Of a stretch of 49,364 bases of DNA, positions 41,865 through 49,364 are shown piece after piece. The stretch lies in assembly GCF_000380185.1 (NCBI RefSeq), contig NZ_KB904762.1, positions 1 to 49,364 on the forward strand, written 5' to 3'. The stretch is from Thiofilum flexile DSM 14609 (GTDB lineage Bacteria; Pseudomonadota; Gammaproteobacteria; Thiotrichales; Thiotrichaceae). The stretch's first letter is position 1. Each line of letters opens with the position of its first letter. The notes under the pieces were generated by a model. The model searched no databases, was not told where the DNA came from, and saw only the letters and a list, made by a program, of their open reading frames with translations. Both the position numbers and the translations under genes were made by a program.

Positions 41865-44071
41865 TACGATTTTTTCTTTTTACGTGGCTTTTTAGAGGAG
41901 GCATTATCCTGTCCTTCGGGCAGTACAAAGTCAATTTTGCGCTCATCTAAATCAACACGGGCTACTTGCACGGTAATCGGATCGCCTAAGCCATATTTAC
42001 GCCCAGAGTTTTCACCTACTAGGCGGTGGCGTACTGGGTCAAAACGATAGTAATCACTGCTTAAGGCAGTGACATGAACCAGACCTTCGACATAAATGTC
42101 ATTCAGCGCTACGAATAAGCCAAATCCAGTCACGGCAGAAATAACACCCTCAAAGACTTCGCCGACACGCTCTTGCATATACTCCGTTTTAAGCCACGCC
42201 ACCACATCACGGGTGGCCTCATCCGCACGGCGCTCGGTCATAGAGCAGTGTTCGCCTAGAGCTAGCATCGAGGCAAAATCATAAGGGAAGTTTTCCGCTT
42301 TGCCACCGCGCAAAATATGACGAATCGCACGATGGACGAGTAAGTCAGGATAGCGTCGAATCGGTGAGGTAAAGTGGGCATAATGACTTTGAGCCAAGCC
42401 AAAATGTCCAATGATTTCTGGGCTATAACGCGCTTGAGATAAGGAGCGTAATAACACGGTTTGAATCACATGACGATCAGGACGTTCTTGAATCAAATCC
42501 ATTACTTTAGCGTAATCAGCCGGTTCAGGATCATCGCCACCGCCGAGCGATAAACCAACACCTGCTAAGTATTCACGCAGGTCTTTGATCTTTTCGGGCG
42601 AGGGCTTGTCATGGACGCGATGTAGGCAGGGGACTTCATGCTGAGCCAAAAACTGAGCGGCGCATACATTAGCAGCAATCATGCACTCTTCAATCAGTTT
42701 ATGAGCATCATTACGCTCTAAAGGCACGATAGACTCAATCTTACGATCTGCACCGAAAATAATAGTGGTTTCATTGGTTTCAAAATCAATAGCACCACGC
42801 TCGTCACGCGCTTCACGCAGCACTTGATAGAGGTTATAGAGTTCGTCTAAAGGATTGAGTAGGGCAGAGTACTCGGAGCGAATAATAGGATCTCTATCCA
42901 CCACAATTTGAGCCATTTTGGTATAGGTCAAACGTGCTTTAGAATGCATCACGGCTTCATGAAAACGATAATCTGAAATGGCACCATTTTCATCAACGTG
43001 CATTTCGCACACCATGCAGAGGCGGTCAACCTTAGGATTTAGCGAACAGAGTCCATTAGAGAGAATTTCCGGTAGCATAGGAATCACTTTGCCAGGGAAA
43101 TAAACCGAGGTACCCCTTAAACGCGCTTCTTTATCTAAGGCTTTATCATTGCGTACATAATAGGCGACATCGGCAATGGCGACCCATAAGCGCCATCCCA
43201 TGCCTTCACGTTCACAATAGACCGCATCATCGAAATCTTTCGCATCCTCACCATCAATGGTGACAAGATCCATGGCAGTTAAATCAAGACGGCCTTGTTT
43301 AGCCTCGTCGGGGACTTCATAGCCAAATTGGTCAGCACGTTCAGTGACTGCTTGCGGCCATTCAAAGGGGATTTCATGGCTGCGAATGGCAATATCAATT
43401 TCCATCCCCGGAGCCATATGATCGCCCAAAATTTCAACAATTTTACCCAAGGGGCCAGAGCGTTTAGTAGGTTGCTCAATAATGGCTGCAACGACAATTT
43501 GCCCCTCGTGTGCCTCGCCTAAGGCATCGGGGGGAATAATAATATTATGAGCAATGCGGGAGTTGTCAGGGATAACATAATGCAGACCGCGTTCATTAAA
43601 TAAACGCCCGACCACTTGTTCAGTACCGCGTTCTAGAATTTCCACGACGGCTCCTTCACGTCGCCCTTTAGGATCAAGCCCACGTACACTCGCTAGAATG
43701 CGGTCACCATGTAGGAGCATGTTCATTTGTTTGGCATGGAGAAATAAATCGGGCGAGCCATCATCAGGTTGAAGAAAACCAAAGCCATCAGGATGGCCGA
43801 TCACTCGTCCTGCAATCAGATCAGCTCGATTGACGGGGAGGTATTGTTTGCGGCGATTAAAGAGTAGTTGCCCATCACGCTCCATGGCGCGGAGGCGTTT
43901 TTTGAGTGCCTCAATATCATCTTCCTCGTGTAAGCCTAAGGCCTCGGCTAGGGGTTGAAACTCTAAGGGTTTAGGACTGTCTTGGAGGATGTTTAAGATG
44001 AGATCACGGCTAGGGATGGGTTTTTCGTATTTTTCAGCTTCTAGTTGAAAATTGGGGTCATTGAGTTTCAT
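41864..44071 (-). CDS. rnr: Ribonuclease R
   Basis: RNase R is a processive 3'-5' exoribonuclease that degrades structured RNA. The 735 residues contain an N-terminal winged helix (about 20-75), then cold-shock/OB domains with GHPDGFGFLQPDDGSPDLFL. The RNB catalytic domain has TIDGEDAKDFDDAVYCE, in which the Asp residues bind metal, and HFTSPIRRYPDLLVHRAI. A C-terminal S1 domain has GEVFEGVISAVTGFGLFVAL, and a Lys-rich tail ends in KKPRKKKKS. The length is a little under E. coli RNase R (813) because the tail is shorter. It is the first gene of the rnr-rlmB unit. Confidence 0.96.
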   Translation of the reverse strand: MKLNDPNFQLEAEKYEKPIPSRDLILNILQDSPKPLEFQPLAEALGLHEEDDIEALKKRLRAMERDGQLLFNRRKQYLPVNRADLIAGRVIGHPDGFGFLQPDDGSPDLFLHAKQMNMLLHGDRILASVRGLDPKGRREGAVVEILERGTEQVVGRLFNERGLHYVIPDNSRIAHNIIIPPDALGEAHEGQIVVAAIIEQPTKRSGPLGKIVEILGDHMAPGMEIDIAIRSHEIPFEWPQAVTERADQFGYEVPDEAKQGRLDLTAMDLVTIDGEDAKDFDDAVYCEREGMGWRLWVAIADVAYYVRNDKALDKEARLRGTSVYFPGKVIPMLPEILSNGLCSLNPKVDRLCMVCEMHVDENGAISDYRFHEAVMHSKARLTYTKMAQIVVDRDPIIRSEYSALLNPLDELYNLYQVLREARDERGAIDFETNETTIIFGADRKIESIVPLERNDAHKLIEECMIAANVCAAQFLAQHEVPCLHRVHDKPSPEKIKDLREYLAGVGLSLGGGDDPEPADYAKVMDLIQERPDRHVIQTVLLRSLSQARYSPEIIGHFGLAQSHYAHFTSPIRRYPDLLVHRAIRHILRGGKAENFPYDFASMLALGEHCSMTERRADEATRDVVAWLKTEYMQERVGEVFEGVISAVTGFGLFVALNDIYVEGLVHVTALSSDYYRFDPVRHRLVGENSGRKYGLGDPITVQVARVDLDERKIDFVLPEGQDNASSKKPRKKKKS

Positions 44072-44187
44072 ATAATGTCCTTATTAATTGTTATGTGGAA
44101 TATGGGGGGGAGCATAACAAAGTTTTACTAAGTGGTATGTAAAAAAACTTGTCATGTTAATAGCGCGGTTAAGTACTTGAGTCAGAG

Positions 44188-44283
44188 TAGTCGAGTATTT
44201 CTTCCGCAGCCGCTGTGAATACCTCCTTGTACGCTACAAGGCGGCATCCCTGCCGCCAAGACTGCTCCAGAAATACTCGACTA
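44188..44283. repeat. Structured intergenic inverted-repeat element
   Basis: TAGTCGAGTATTTCT (44188-44202) and AGAAATACTCGACTA (44269-44283) are perfect 15-bp inverted repeats. They enclose two further hairpins, CTTGT/ACAAG (44226-44240) and GGCGGCA/TGCCGCC (44240-44257), giving a three-armed fold. It lies between the end of the LacI gene and the start of rnr. It resembles dispersed REP/MITE-like intergenic elements. No second copy was seen in this window. Confidence 0.75.
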
Positions 44284-44299
44284 CACTACTCATACCTAC

Positions 44300-45322
44300 T
44301 TATCTGTTGTAAGGGGCGGTACTATCCCGAATGATTAAAGTGGGATCGAGCAGCGGTAGGGGGGTGAAGGGGTGTTTTTTTATTAGATTGAGTAATTGTT
44401 TTGCGGCACTTCTTCCTAGTGTTCGACAAGGTTGATGAATGGTGGTCAGTGCAGGTATATAACAAGCGGCTAAATGCAGATCATCATACCCAACCACAGA
44501 GACATCATGGGGTACTCTAAAACCTAATTGGTGCAGGGTGGCAATAAAACCAAAGGCTATTTCATCCCCAGCACTACAAATCGCAGTCGGGCGTTGATCA
44601 CTCGCTAAGTTCGCCCACGCATAGGCTGCTTGTTGCCCGGTAGATAATTGAAATAACCCTTCATGAATCCATGCTTCTTGGGTGGGTAGGTTCAATTGAC
44701 TTAAGGTTTTTAGAAAACTGGTGTATCTACGTTGTCCTGGGGTATGTGTTAATGGCCCTGCTATATGCCCAATGCGAGTATGCCCTAAGGAATATAAATG
44801 TTTAACGGCTAACTCTATGCCTAGCTCATCACTAATACCAATATAGGGTAGATTAAGTTCAGCATGGCGCTCACCCGCAAATAGAATAGGAGGGGAGCCT
44901 TTGGCATCTTCAATAATAGCCTTAGCGATCAGCCCATCTAAGATAATAATCCCATCAACACGGTTACGGCTGAAATAGTTACGCGCATGACTAGAGTTCA
45001 TGGACGCTTTTTGAGTATCAGCAATCAATACACTGATCTGGTTGTGAGCGAATACTTCCTCAATACCTTCGACCAGTCTGGAAAAATAGGGGTTACCAAT
45101 ATTAGGTGTCATGACCACTATAGTGTCGGTTTGGCGTTTACGTAGATTGCGAGCGGTTTCATTCACGCTATAGCCTGTAGCCTCAATCGTAGCTAATACC
45201 TGTTGGCGGGTGATATCAGAGACCTTCTCAGGATTACTTAAGGTGCGGCTAACCGTTGCCACAGAAACGTTTGCGAGCTGAGCTATATCTTGAATAGTAA
45301 TTTTTTGAGAGTTAAGCGGCAT
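44300..45322 (-). CDS. LacI family transcriptional regulator
   Basis: This 340-residue protein has an N-terminal helix-turn-helix (ITIQDIAQLANVSVATVSRT, 8-27), the LacI hinge (YSVNETARNLR), and a periplasmic-binding-protein-like sugar domain with DGIIILDG and NPYFSRLVEG. It probably represses the divergent GH3 glucanase gene through two 14-bp operators between them. The effector is likely a beta-glucan breakdown sugar, but this is inference from the neighbour. The structured repeat beyond its stop may serve as terminator. Confidence 0.93.
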   Translation of the reverse strand: MPLNSQKITIQDIAQLANVSVATVSRTLSNPEKVSDITRQQVLATIEATGYSVNETARNLRKRQTDTIVVMTPNIGNPYFSRLVEGIEEVFAHNQISVLIADTQKASMNSSHARNYFSRNRVDGIIILDGLIAKAIIEDAKGSPPILFAGERHAELNLPYIGISDELGIELAVKHLYSLGHTRIGHIAGPLTHTPGQRRYTSFLKTLSQLNLPTQEAWIHEGLFQLSTGQQAAYAWANLASDQRPTAICSAGDEIAFGFIATLHQLGFRVPHDVSVVGYDDLHLAACYIPALTTIHQPCRTLGRSAAKQLLNLIKKHPFTPLPLLDPTLIIRDSTAPYNR

Positions 45323-45475
45323 AAATATATAGCAAAAGGTTATACACAGATTGCTCTATCTTAACATAGGCTACTGAGCGGTTGATGTAGGATTTACTCC
45401 TAGTCACTGCATTGCAGATTATTTTATTTTATTCACAATTAAATTTTTTAAAAATAGATACTTATTTACTTTTGA

Positions 45476-45489
45476 TGTAAACGATTACA
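45476..45489 (+). promoter_or_regulatory. LacI-type operator, upstream copy
   Basis: TGTAAACGATTACA is a near-palindromic LacI-family operator of the TGTAAnCGnTTACA type. It is the reverse complement of the second site at 45498-45511. The two centres are 22 bp apart, about two helical turns. Confidence 0.85.
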
Positions 45490-45497
45490 TAATCAAA

Positions 45498-45511
45498 TGT
45501 AATCGTTTACA
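45498..45511 (+). promoter_or_regulatory. LacI-type operator, downstream copy
   Basis: TGTAATCGTTTACA is the mirror copy of the site at 45476-45489. Its right half, TTTACA (45506-45511), could double as a -35 box for the GH3 gene, so binding would block that promoter. The -10 match (around TATACG, 45531-45536) is poor. Confidence 0.85.
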
Positions 45512-45572
45512 TTAGTACATACACGAATGTTATACGATATCTGCTCATTCTATTTCGCTAGAGGATAACATT

Positions 45573-48500
45573 ATGTGGCATCAACATGAGAAAGCTCATC
45601 CGTATAAGATAACTAAACAGCTAACTAATTCGAGTCCTGTACTTATTGCTCAAAAGCCGCTATTTAAGCTAATAAGTTCAGTTATCATGTTGAGTCTAGT
45701 AGCAGCATGTAGCGGTGGTTCTTCTTCAACCGAGGTAACTGCTACTCCAACGCCGACCCCCACACCTGTTCCAACCCCGACGCCCACACCCGTTCCAACG
45801 CCGACGCCCACACCCGTTCCAACACCTACACCCACCCCTGTACCGACCCCAACCCCGACGCCTGTTCCAACGCCAACCCCGACTCCAACGCCAACGCCAA
45901 CGCCAACTCCAGATACCTTGTCGTTCTATTCCGAGTGGCCTGCAGTCGCGGGGGCTAATAGTGCTATTCCTCCTGACAGTACGATTGAAACCAATGTAGC
46001 GGCAATTGTGGCGCAAATGACTTTGGAGGAAAAAGTAGGGCAAATGATTCAGCCTAATCTGGATCAAGTGACGCCTGAAGAAGCCGCAGAATATAAATTA
46101 GGTTCATTATTAAATGGGGGCGGATCTTGGCCCAATAATGATAAACATGCGACAGCAGCGGATTGGGCAGCCACGGCGGATAAGTATTGGGAAGCGTTAG
46201 AGTCGGCTTATAAAGATCGTGGTTTTAGAGTGCCTTTTATGTGGGCAACCGATGCGGTACATGGTCATAATAATGTCTATCAAGCTACTGTATTCCCACA
46301 TAATATTGGCTTAGGAGCAGCAAATAATCCCGATTTGATTTATAAAATTGGTCAAGCAACCGCTAAAGAAATTGCAGCAACGGGTTTAGATTGGACTTTT
46401 GCACCTACCGTGGCGACACCGCGTGATGACCGTTGGGGGCGTGTGTATGAAGGTTACTCCGAAGATCCAGAGATCGTGTATAGCTATGCCGGAAAAATGG
46501 TGGAAGGCTTACAAGGCGGGGCTGAGGGTTTAAAAACTGATACACATGTGGTTTCCAATGTGAAGCATTGGTTAGGCGATGGTGGTACTAAAAATGGTGT
46601 TGATCGTGGTGTCAATCAAAGTACCGAATCCAATTTAATGAATTTACATGCTACGGGGTACTTTGCAGGTTTAAAAGCTGGTGCTCAAGTGGTGATGAGT
46701 TCCTTTAACTCATGGGATAATGATGCCAATTATGCCCCTACTGGTAATACGACTTACAATAAAAAACTGCATGGTAGCCGTTATCTGATTACAGATGTAC
46801 TGAAAGGCAAAATGGGCTTTGATGGCATTGTTGTAACCGATTGGAATGGTCATGGTGAAATAGCAGGCTGTTCGGCTTCTAACTGTCCTGATGCAGTTAA
46901 TGCAGGCAATGATGTCTTCATGGTCACTGCCAAGGCGGACTGGAAGGCGTTCTATAACAATGTGATTCAACAGGTTCAGTCGGGTGTTATTCCACAAAGC
47001 CGTATTGATGATGCGGTGACTCGCATTTTACGGGTGAAAATGCGGGCAGGATTATGGGATAAGCCTAAACCTTCTGCACGTTCATTAGCCGGTAAACAAG
47101 AAGTACTAGGAGCCTCTGAGCATAGAGCCTTAGCACGGCAGGCGGTGAGTGAGTCCTTAGTCTTATTGAAAAATGCTGATAGTACACTACCGTTGAAATC
47201 GACCCAAAAAGTGCTCTTAGCAGGTAGTGCGATGAATAGCATTGCTAAGCAAACAGGTGGGTGGTCGCTCACTTGGCAGGGAGCAGATAATACGTTGGAT
47301 GATTTTCCGGGTGCCAGTACGGTTAAAATGGCATTAGAAGCCCAAATTGGTGCGGATAATGTGATTACCGATCAAACACAAGCCACCGCCGATACAGTAG
47401 CCCTAGTGGTAATCGGTGAAGATCCTTATGCGGAATTTATGGGTGATATTAAAGATCATCAAACGTTGAGCTATTCCGAGTTAAAAACGTCCTATGCAGC
47501 TGATTTGCAGACCATTAAGGATTTAAAGGCGGCTGGTCTGAAGGTAGTGACCGTGTTCTTCTCAGGTCGTCCTTTGTATGTGAATGAGGAAATTAATAAT
47601 TCTGATGCCTTTGTTGCGGCCTGGTTACCAGGAACAGAAGCAGGTGGAATTACTGATGTCCTGTATGGGGTAGATGGAGCTGATTTTAAAGGCAAATTAT
47701 CCTACACATGGCCTATGACCAAATGCTCTACTAGTATTAATCGAGTACCACCACATATTACCGATTATGCCACACCAGTGAATGAGCAAGATATCAGTGG
47801 AGAACATGCACCCTTATTCCCCTATGGTTATGGTTTAAATTATGCGGCTACTGCTACAACAGTCAGTCATGACTTGAGTAATTTACCACTAGATGGCCGT
47901 AATTATGGTTGTGGTCAAACGGCTCCTGATACCGGAGTCGCAACACTACCCTTAGAAGTGTATGGTAGAAACGCAACGGATGAGTTCGTGATGCGTGTTT
48001 CGGGTAATAAGAATGGTTGGGCTGCGATTGAAGTACCTAAAGAACAAGCCTCTGATGAACAAGGTTCGGTATCCACTAGCCCGATTAATTATCAAGGTCA
48101 ATATGATGCAGTCAATGTCACCTTCAAAGGTGATGATTTAGCCCAGATTTATGTCCAAACTCAATCAGAGGCTGGGCAAGATCGTAATTCTTATTTGAAT
48201 GCTGAATCAACCCTACAGTTTGATATCCGTGTGCAACAAGCACCTACAGCGACCTTAAATATTGCCCAACATTGCGTATGGCCTTGTGTGGGGCAAGTAC
48301 CTCTGAATAAGGTTCTACCTGCAGTCTCTGCTAATTGGTCAACCTTAAAAATACCATTACAGTGTTTTTCTCAAAATGGTATGAACTTCGCTACTATGAA
48401 TACCCCCTTGTTATTACTAACTGGTGGAGCGGCTCAATTTGATTTAGGCAATATTCGCATTGTGCCTAAGAGTGTCGATGCAGCAACCGATGCCGTGAGC

Positions 48501-49034
48501 TGTAGTGATCTATCTAATAGTACGGATGATTCTGTTGATGTAGGTACTGTGACCGAGGATAAGACACTAGCGACGGGTTTTAATCCGGCCACTGCAGCGG
48601 CGTTAGGCATCACTGCTCAAGAAGCTACAGCCTTAAATAGCGCTACTTTACAGACTAGTTCGACAGCTTATGAGGGCGGTTCTTCTTTACTCTTAAGTCA
48701 TAATGGAGCGGATTGGGGTGGGTTCTTTACCGAATTTAATCCAGTCTTAAATCTCAGTAGCTACTCCACTATCGTAGTCGCTGTGGCAGCTTCTAGCTCA
48801 TTAAAGTTTTTAGAACTGAAATTTGATGATGCAACAACCGCAGCATTAGGCAAAAACTTACTCGATTATCCTTCAACCACCTCCGGTATTTGGAAACTAT
48901 ACTCCGTACCGTTAGCAGATTTTGTTGGCGTCGATATGAGCCAAATTAAAGCAATGGGTTTCTGGAATCCTAAAGACTCCAGTGGTGCTTACTTGAGAAC
49001 TAATATTTTAATCGACAATATTAGTTTTGAATAA
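45573..49034 (+). CDS. GH3 beta-glucosidase/exo-glucanase lipoprotein
   Basis: This 1153-residue enzyme would release glucose from beta-glucans or cellodextrins at the cell surface. A lipoprotein signal ends in SLVAAC (C46). A Pro-Thr linker (about 57-113) is followed by the GH3 N-domain, with [27 protein letters not shown] and [16 protein letters not shown]. The nucleophile D423 is in VVTDWNGHG. The GH3 C-domain (about 510-760) ends near [11 protein letters not shown]. Two beta-rich C-terminal domains (about 790-990 and 1015-1153) follow, the first like the galactose-binding-type domain of ExoP/CdxA exo-glucanases and the second carbohydrate-binding-like. It is longer than most ExoP relatives because of the linker and last domain. 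Control by the divergent LacI-type protein is likely. Confidence 0.92.
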   Translation: MWHQHEKAHPYKITKQLTNSSPVLIAQKPLFKLISSVIMLSLVAACSGGSSSTEVTATPTPTPTPVPTPTPTPVPTPTPTPVPTPTPTPVPTPTPTPVPTPTPTPTPTPTPTPDTLSFYSEWPAVAGANSAIPPDSTIETNVAAIVAQMTLEEKVGQMIQPNLDQVTPEEAAEYKLGSLLNGGGSWPNNDKHATAADWAATADKYWEALESAYKDRGFRVPFMWATDAVHGHNNVYQATVFPHNIGLGAANNPDLIYKIGQATAKEIAATGLDWTFAPTVATPRDDRWGRVYEGYSEDPEIVYSYAGKMVEGLQGGAEGLKTDTHVVSNVKHWLGDGGTKNGVDRGVNQSTESNLMNLHATGYFAGLKAGAQVVMSSFNSWDNDANYAPTGNTTYNKKLHGSRYLITDVLKGKMGFDGIVVTDWNGHGEIAGCSASNCPDAVNAGNDVFMVTAKADWKAFYNNVIQQVQSGVIPQSRIDDAVTRILRVKMRAGLWDKPKPSARSLAGKQEVLGASEHRALARQAVSESLVLLKNADSTLPLKSTQKVLLAGSAMNSIAKQTGGWSLTWQGADNTLDDFPGASTVKMALEAQIGADNVITDQTQATADTVALVVIGEDPYAEFMGDIKDHQTLSYSELKTSYAADLQTIKDLKAAGLKVVTVFFSGRPLYVNEEINNSDAFVAAWLPGTEAGGITDVLYGVDGADFKGKLSYTWPMTKCSTSINRVPPHITDYATPVNEQDISGEHAPLFPYGYGLNYAATATTVSHDLSNLPLDGRNYGCGQTAPDTGVATLPLEVYGRNATDEFVMRVSGNKNGWAAIEVPKEQASDEQGSVSTSPINYQGQYDAVNVTFKGDDLAQIYVQTQSEAGQDRNSYLNAESTLQFDIRVQQAPTATLNIAQHCVWPCVGQVPLNKVLPAVSANWSTLKIPLQCFSQNGMNFATMNTPLLLLTGGAAQFDLGNIRIVPKSVDAATDAVSCSDLSNSTDDSVDVGTVTEDKTLATGFNPATAAALGITAQEATALNSATLQTSSTAYEGGSSLLLSHNGADWGGFFTEFNPVLNLSSYSTIVVAVAASSSLKFLELKFDDATTAALGKNLLDYPSTTSGIWKLYSVPLADFVGVDMSQIKAMGFWNPKDSSGAYLRTNILIDNISFE
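45741..45911 (+). repeat. Pro-Thr coding tandem repeat
   Basis: About 171 bases encode alternating Pro-Thr/Pro-Val units with a recurring PTPTPTPV period (24 bases) and finally simple PT repeats. The repeat units are multiples of 3 bases, so changes in copy number would alter linker length without breaking the frame. Confidence 0.85.
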
Positions 49035-49058
49035 TACTTAAGCATCTTTTAGTAAAGT

Positions 49059-49096
49059 TGGGCATTATTGATGGTTGATAGTGCCCAGCGTTTTAA
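49059..49096 (+). terminator. Possible terminator after the GH3 gene
   Basis: TGGGCA (49059-49064) pairs with TGCCCA (49082-49087) across a 17-base loop, followed by GCGTTTTAATT. The stem is short, so the call is weak. Confidence 0.4.
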
Positions 49097-49104
49097 TTGT
49101 TTAC

Positions 49105-49364
49105 CAGGGCAATCGCTTGAATCTTTATTGGTGTAGAGGAATAAGTGGCTCCAAGAGTTCGGCGAGATAATCGGTTGACCAAGCGGCCTGCTTTCGTCGT
49201 ACTTTGAGACTATGCTTATTCGTCTGGTTGTATCGAAGTAAGTTGGTGGCCATCTGGCGCAGGAGGGAGAAATTGTGAGCGCCATCGCTGGTACGATTAC
49301 GTGCCAGATCCTCACGCATCAGCACATCCAAGACCCAATGGAGTCGATTCTCAATCCCCCAATG
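49105..49364 (-). mobile_element. ISAs1-family insertion sequence, 3' part (runs off the window)
   Basis: The end of an IS element enters from the right edge. Its transposase gene is on the minus strand, and the probable terminal repeat begins at CAGGGC (49105), matching the CAGGG ends typical of ISAs1 elements. The other end and any target duplication are outside the window. The left boundary is estimated from that motif. Confidence 0.7.
49125..49364 (-). CDS. ISAs1 family transposase (C-terminal part)
   Basis: The last 79 residues of the transposase read HWGIENRLHWVLDVLMREDL, then AHNFSLLRQMATNLLRYN, and end YLAELL-type. This is the conserved C-terminal block of ISAs1/DDE transposases (HW-IENxLHWxLDVxxxED), including the Glu of the catalytic triad. 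The codon for the first His starts exactly at the window edge, so the gene continues outside. The frame is open to the TAA at 49125. No frameshift is visible in the part shown. Confidence 0.88.
   Translation of the reverse strand, partial: HWGIENRLHWVLDVLMREDLARNRTSDGAHNFSLLRQMATNLLRYNQTNKHSLKVRRKQAAWSTDYLAELLEPLIPLHQ

Noticed and set aside
45741-45911. Possible CRISPR-like array
   Set aside because: The repeats are in-frame Pro-Thr codons without unique spacers.
45650-46067. Gly-Val and Arg-Trp rich frames opposite the Pro-Thr repeat
   Set aside because: They are antisense reading of a simple repeat, with no ribosome sites.
49049-49315. 88-residue frame at the right edge
   Set aside because: It is an alternative frame of the ISAs1 transposase end. 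The frame ending at 49125 carries the conserved transposase motifs.

Overview
This window looks like chromosomal DNA of a gammaproteobacterium with fairly AT-rich codon usage. The gene orders fit that class: perM-hda, cutA-dsbD, fxsA-groES-groEL, nagZ-phosphoribosyltransferase-MTIP, rnr-rlmB, and a ygiB/ygiC-like pair. A secreted Gly/Tyr-rich protein at 21566-22348 resembles sulfur globule envelope proteins. Together with Uma2 and Rpn-type nuclease genes, it suggests a sulfur-oxidising relative of Thiothrix (Thiotrichales). That placement is inference, because no 16S rRNA gene lies in the window.

Layout. 1-346: end of an rRNA operon (spacer, 5S rRNA, terminator). 447-5848: PerM-type permease and Hda, a small PA3496-like protein, CutA with a DsbD carrying two N-terminal domains, and an H-NS-family protein. 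6290-11056: a PAS-GGDEF-EAL protein, then fxsA and groES-groEL behind a perfect CIRCE operator. 11073-21544: an accessory-looking block with two small unknown proteins, a membrane-anchored pseudokinase, a 515-residue unknown protein and, divergent from these, a 1747-residue protein with a lipase-like domain and a CHAT (caspase-like) protease domain. This block is the best candidate in the window for an undescribed system. 21566-25856: the sulfur-globule-like protein, NagZ with purine/MTA salvage enzymes, a YgfX-like protein and a DUF1127 protein.

25847-31192 holds an osmoregulated periplasmic glucan locus: opgC on the minus strand, and opgG/D, a small unknown gene and opgH on the plus strand. 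31246-36810 holds a small membrane-anchored protein, a Uma2 gene flanked by an 87%-identical 70-bp duplication of its neighbour's 3' end, a glutathionylspermidine-synthase-like protein with its lipoprotein partner, an UPF0175/PIN toxin-antitoxin pair and a class D beta-lactamase. 36914-41072 holds a FucP-like sugar transporter, a membrane-protein gene split by a frameshift at an A7 run, an Rpn/PD-(D/E)XK protein and an aldose-epimerase-like protein. 41115-44283 holds rlmB-rnr and a structured intergenic inverted repeat. 44300-49096 holds a LacI-type regulator divergent from a large GH3 glucanase lipoprotein, with two 14-bp operators between them. The window ends inside an ISAs1-family insertion sequence.

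How the genes work together: the LacI/GH3 pair, and possibly the fucose-type permease and epimerase-like protein, suggest use of beta-glucans and free sugars. The opg genes build and modify periplasmic glucan. NagZ recycles peptidoglycan next to a beta-lactamase-bearing region. No CRISPR array or tRNA gene was recognised.
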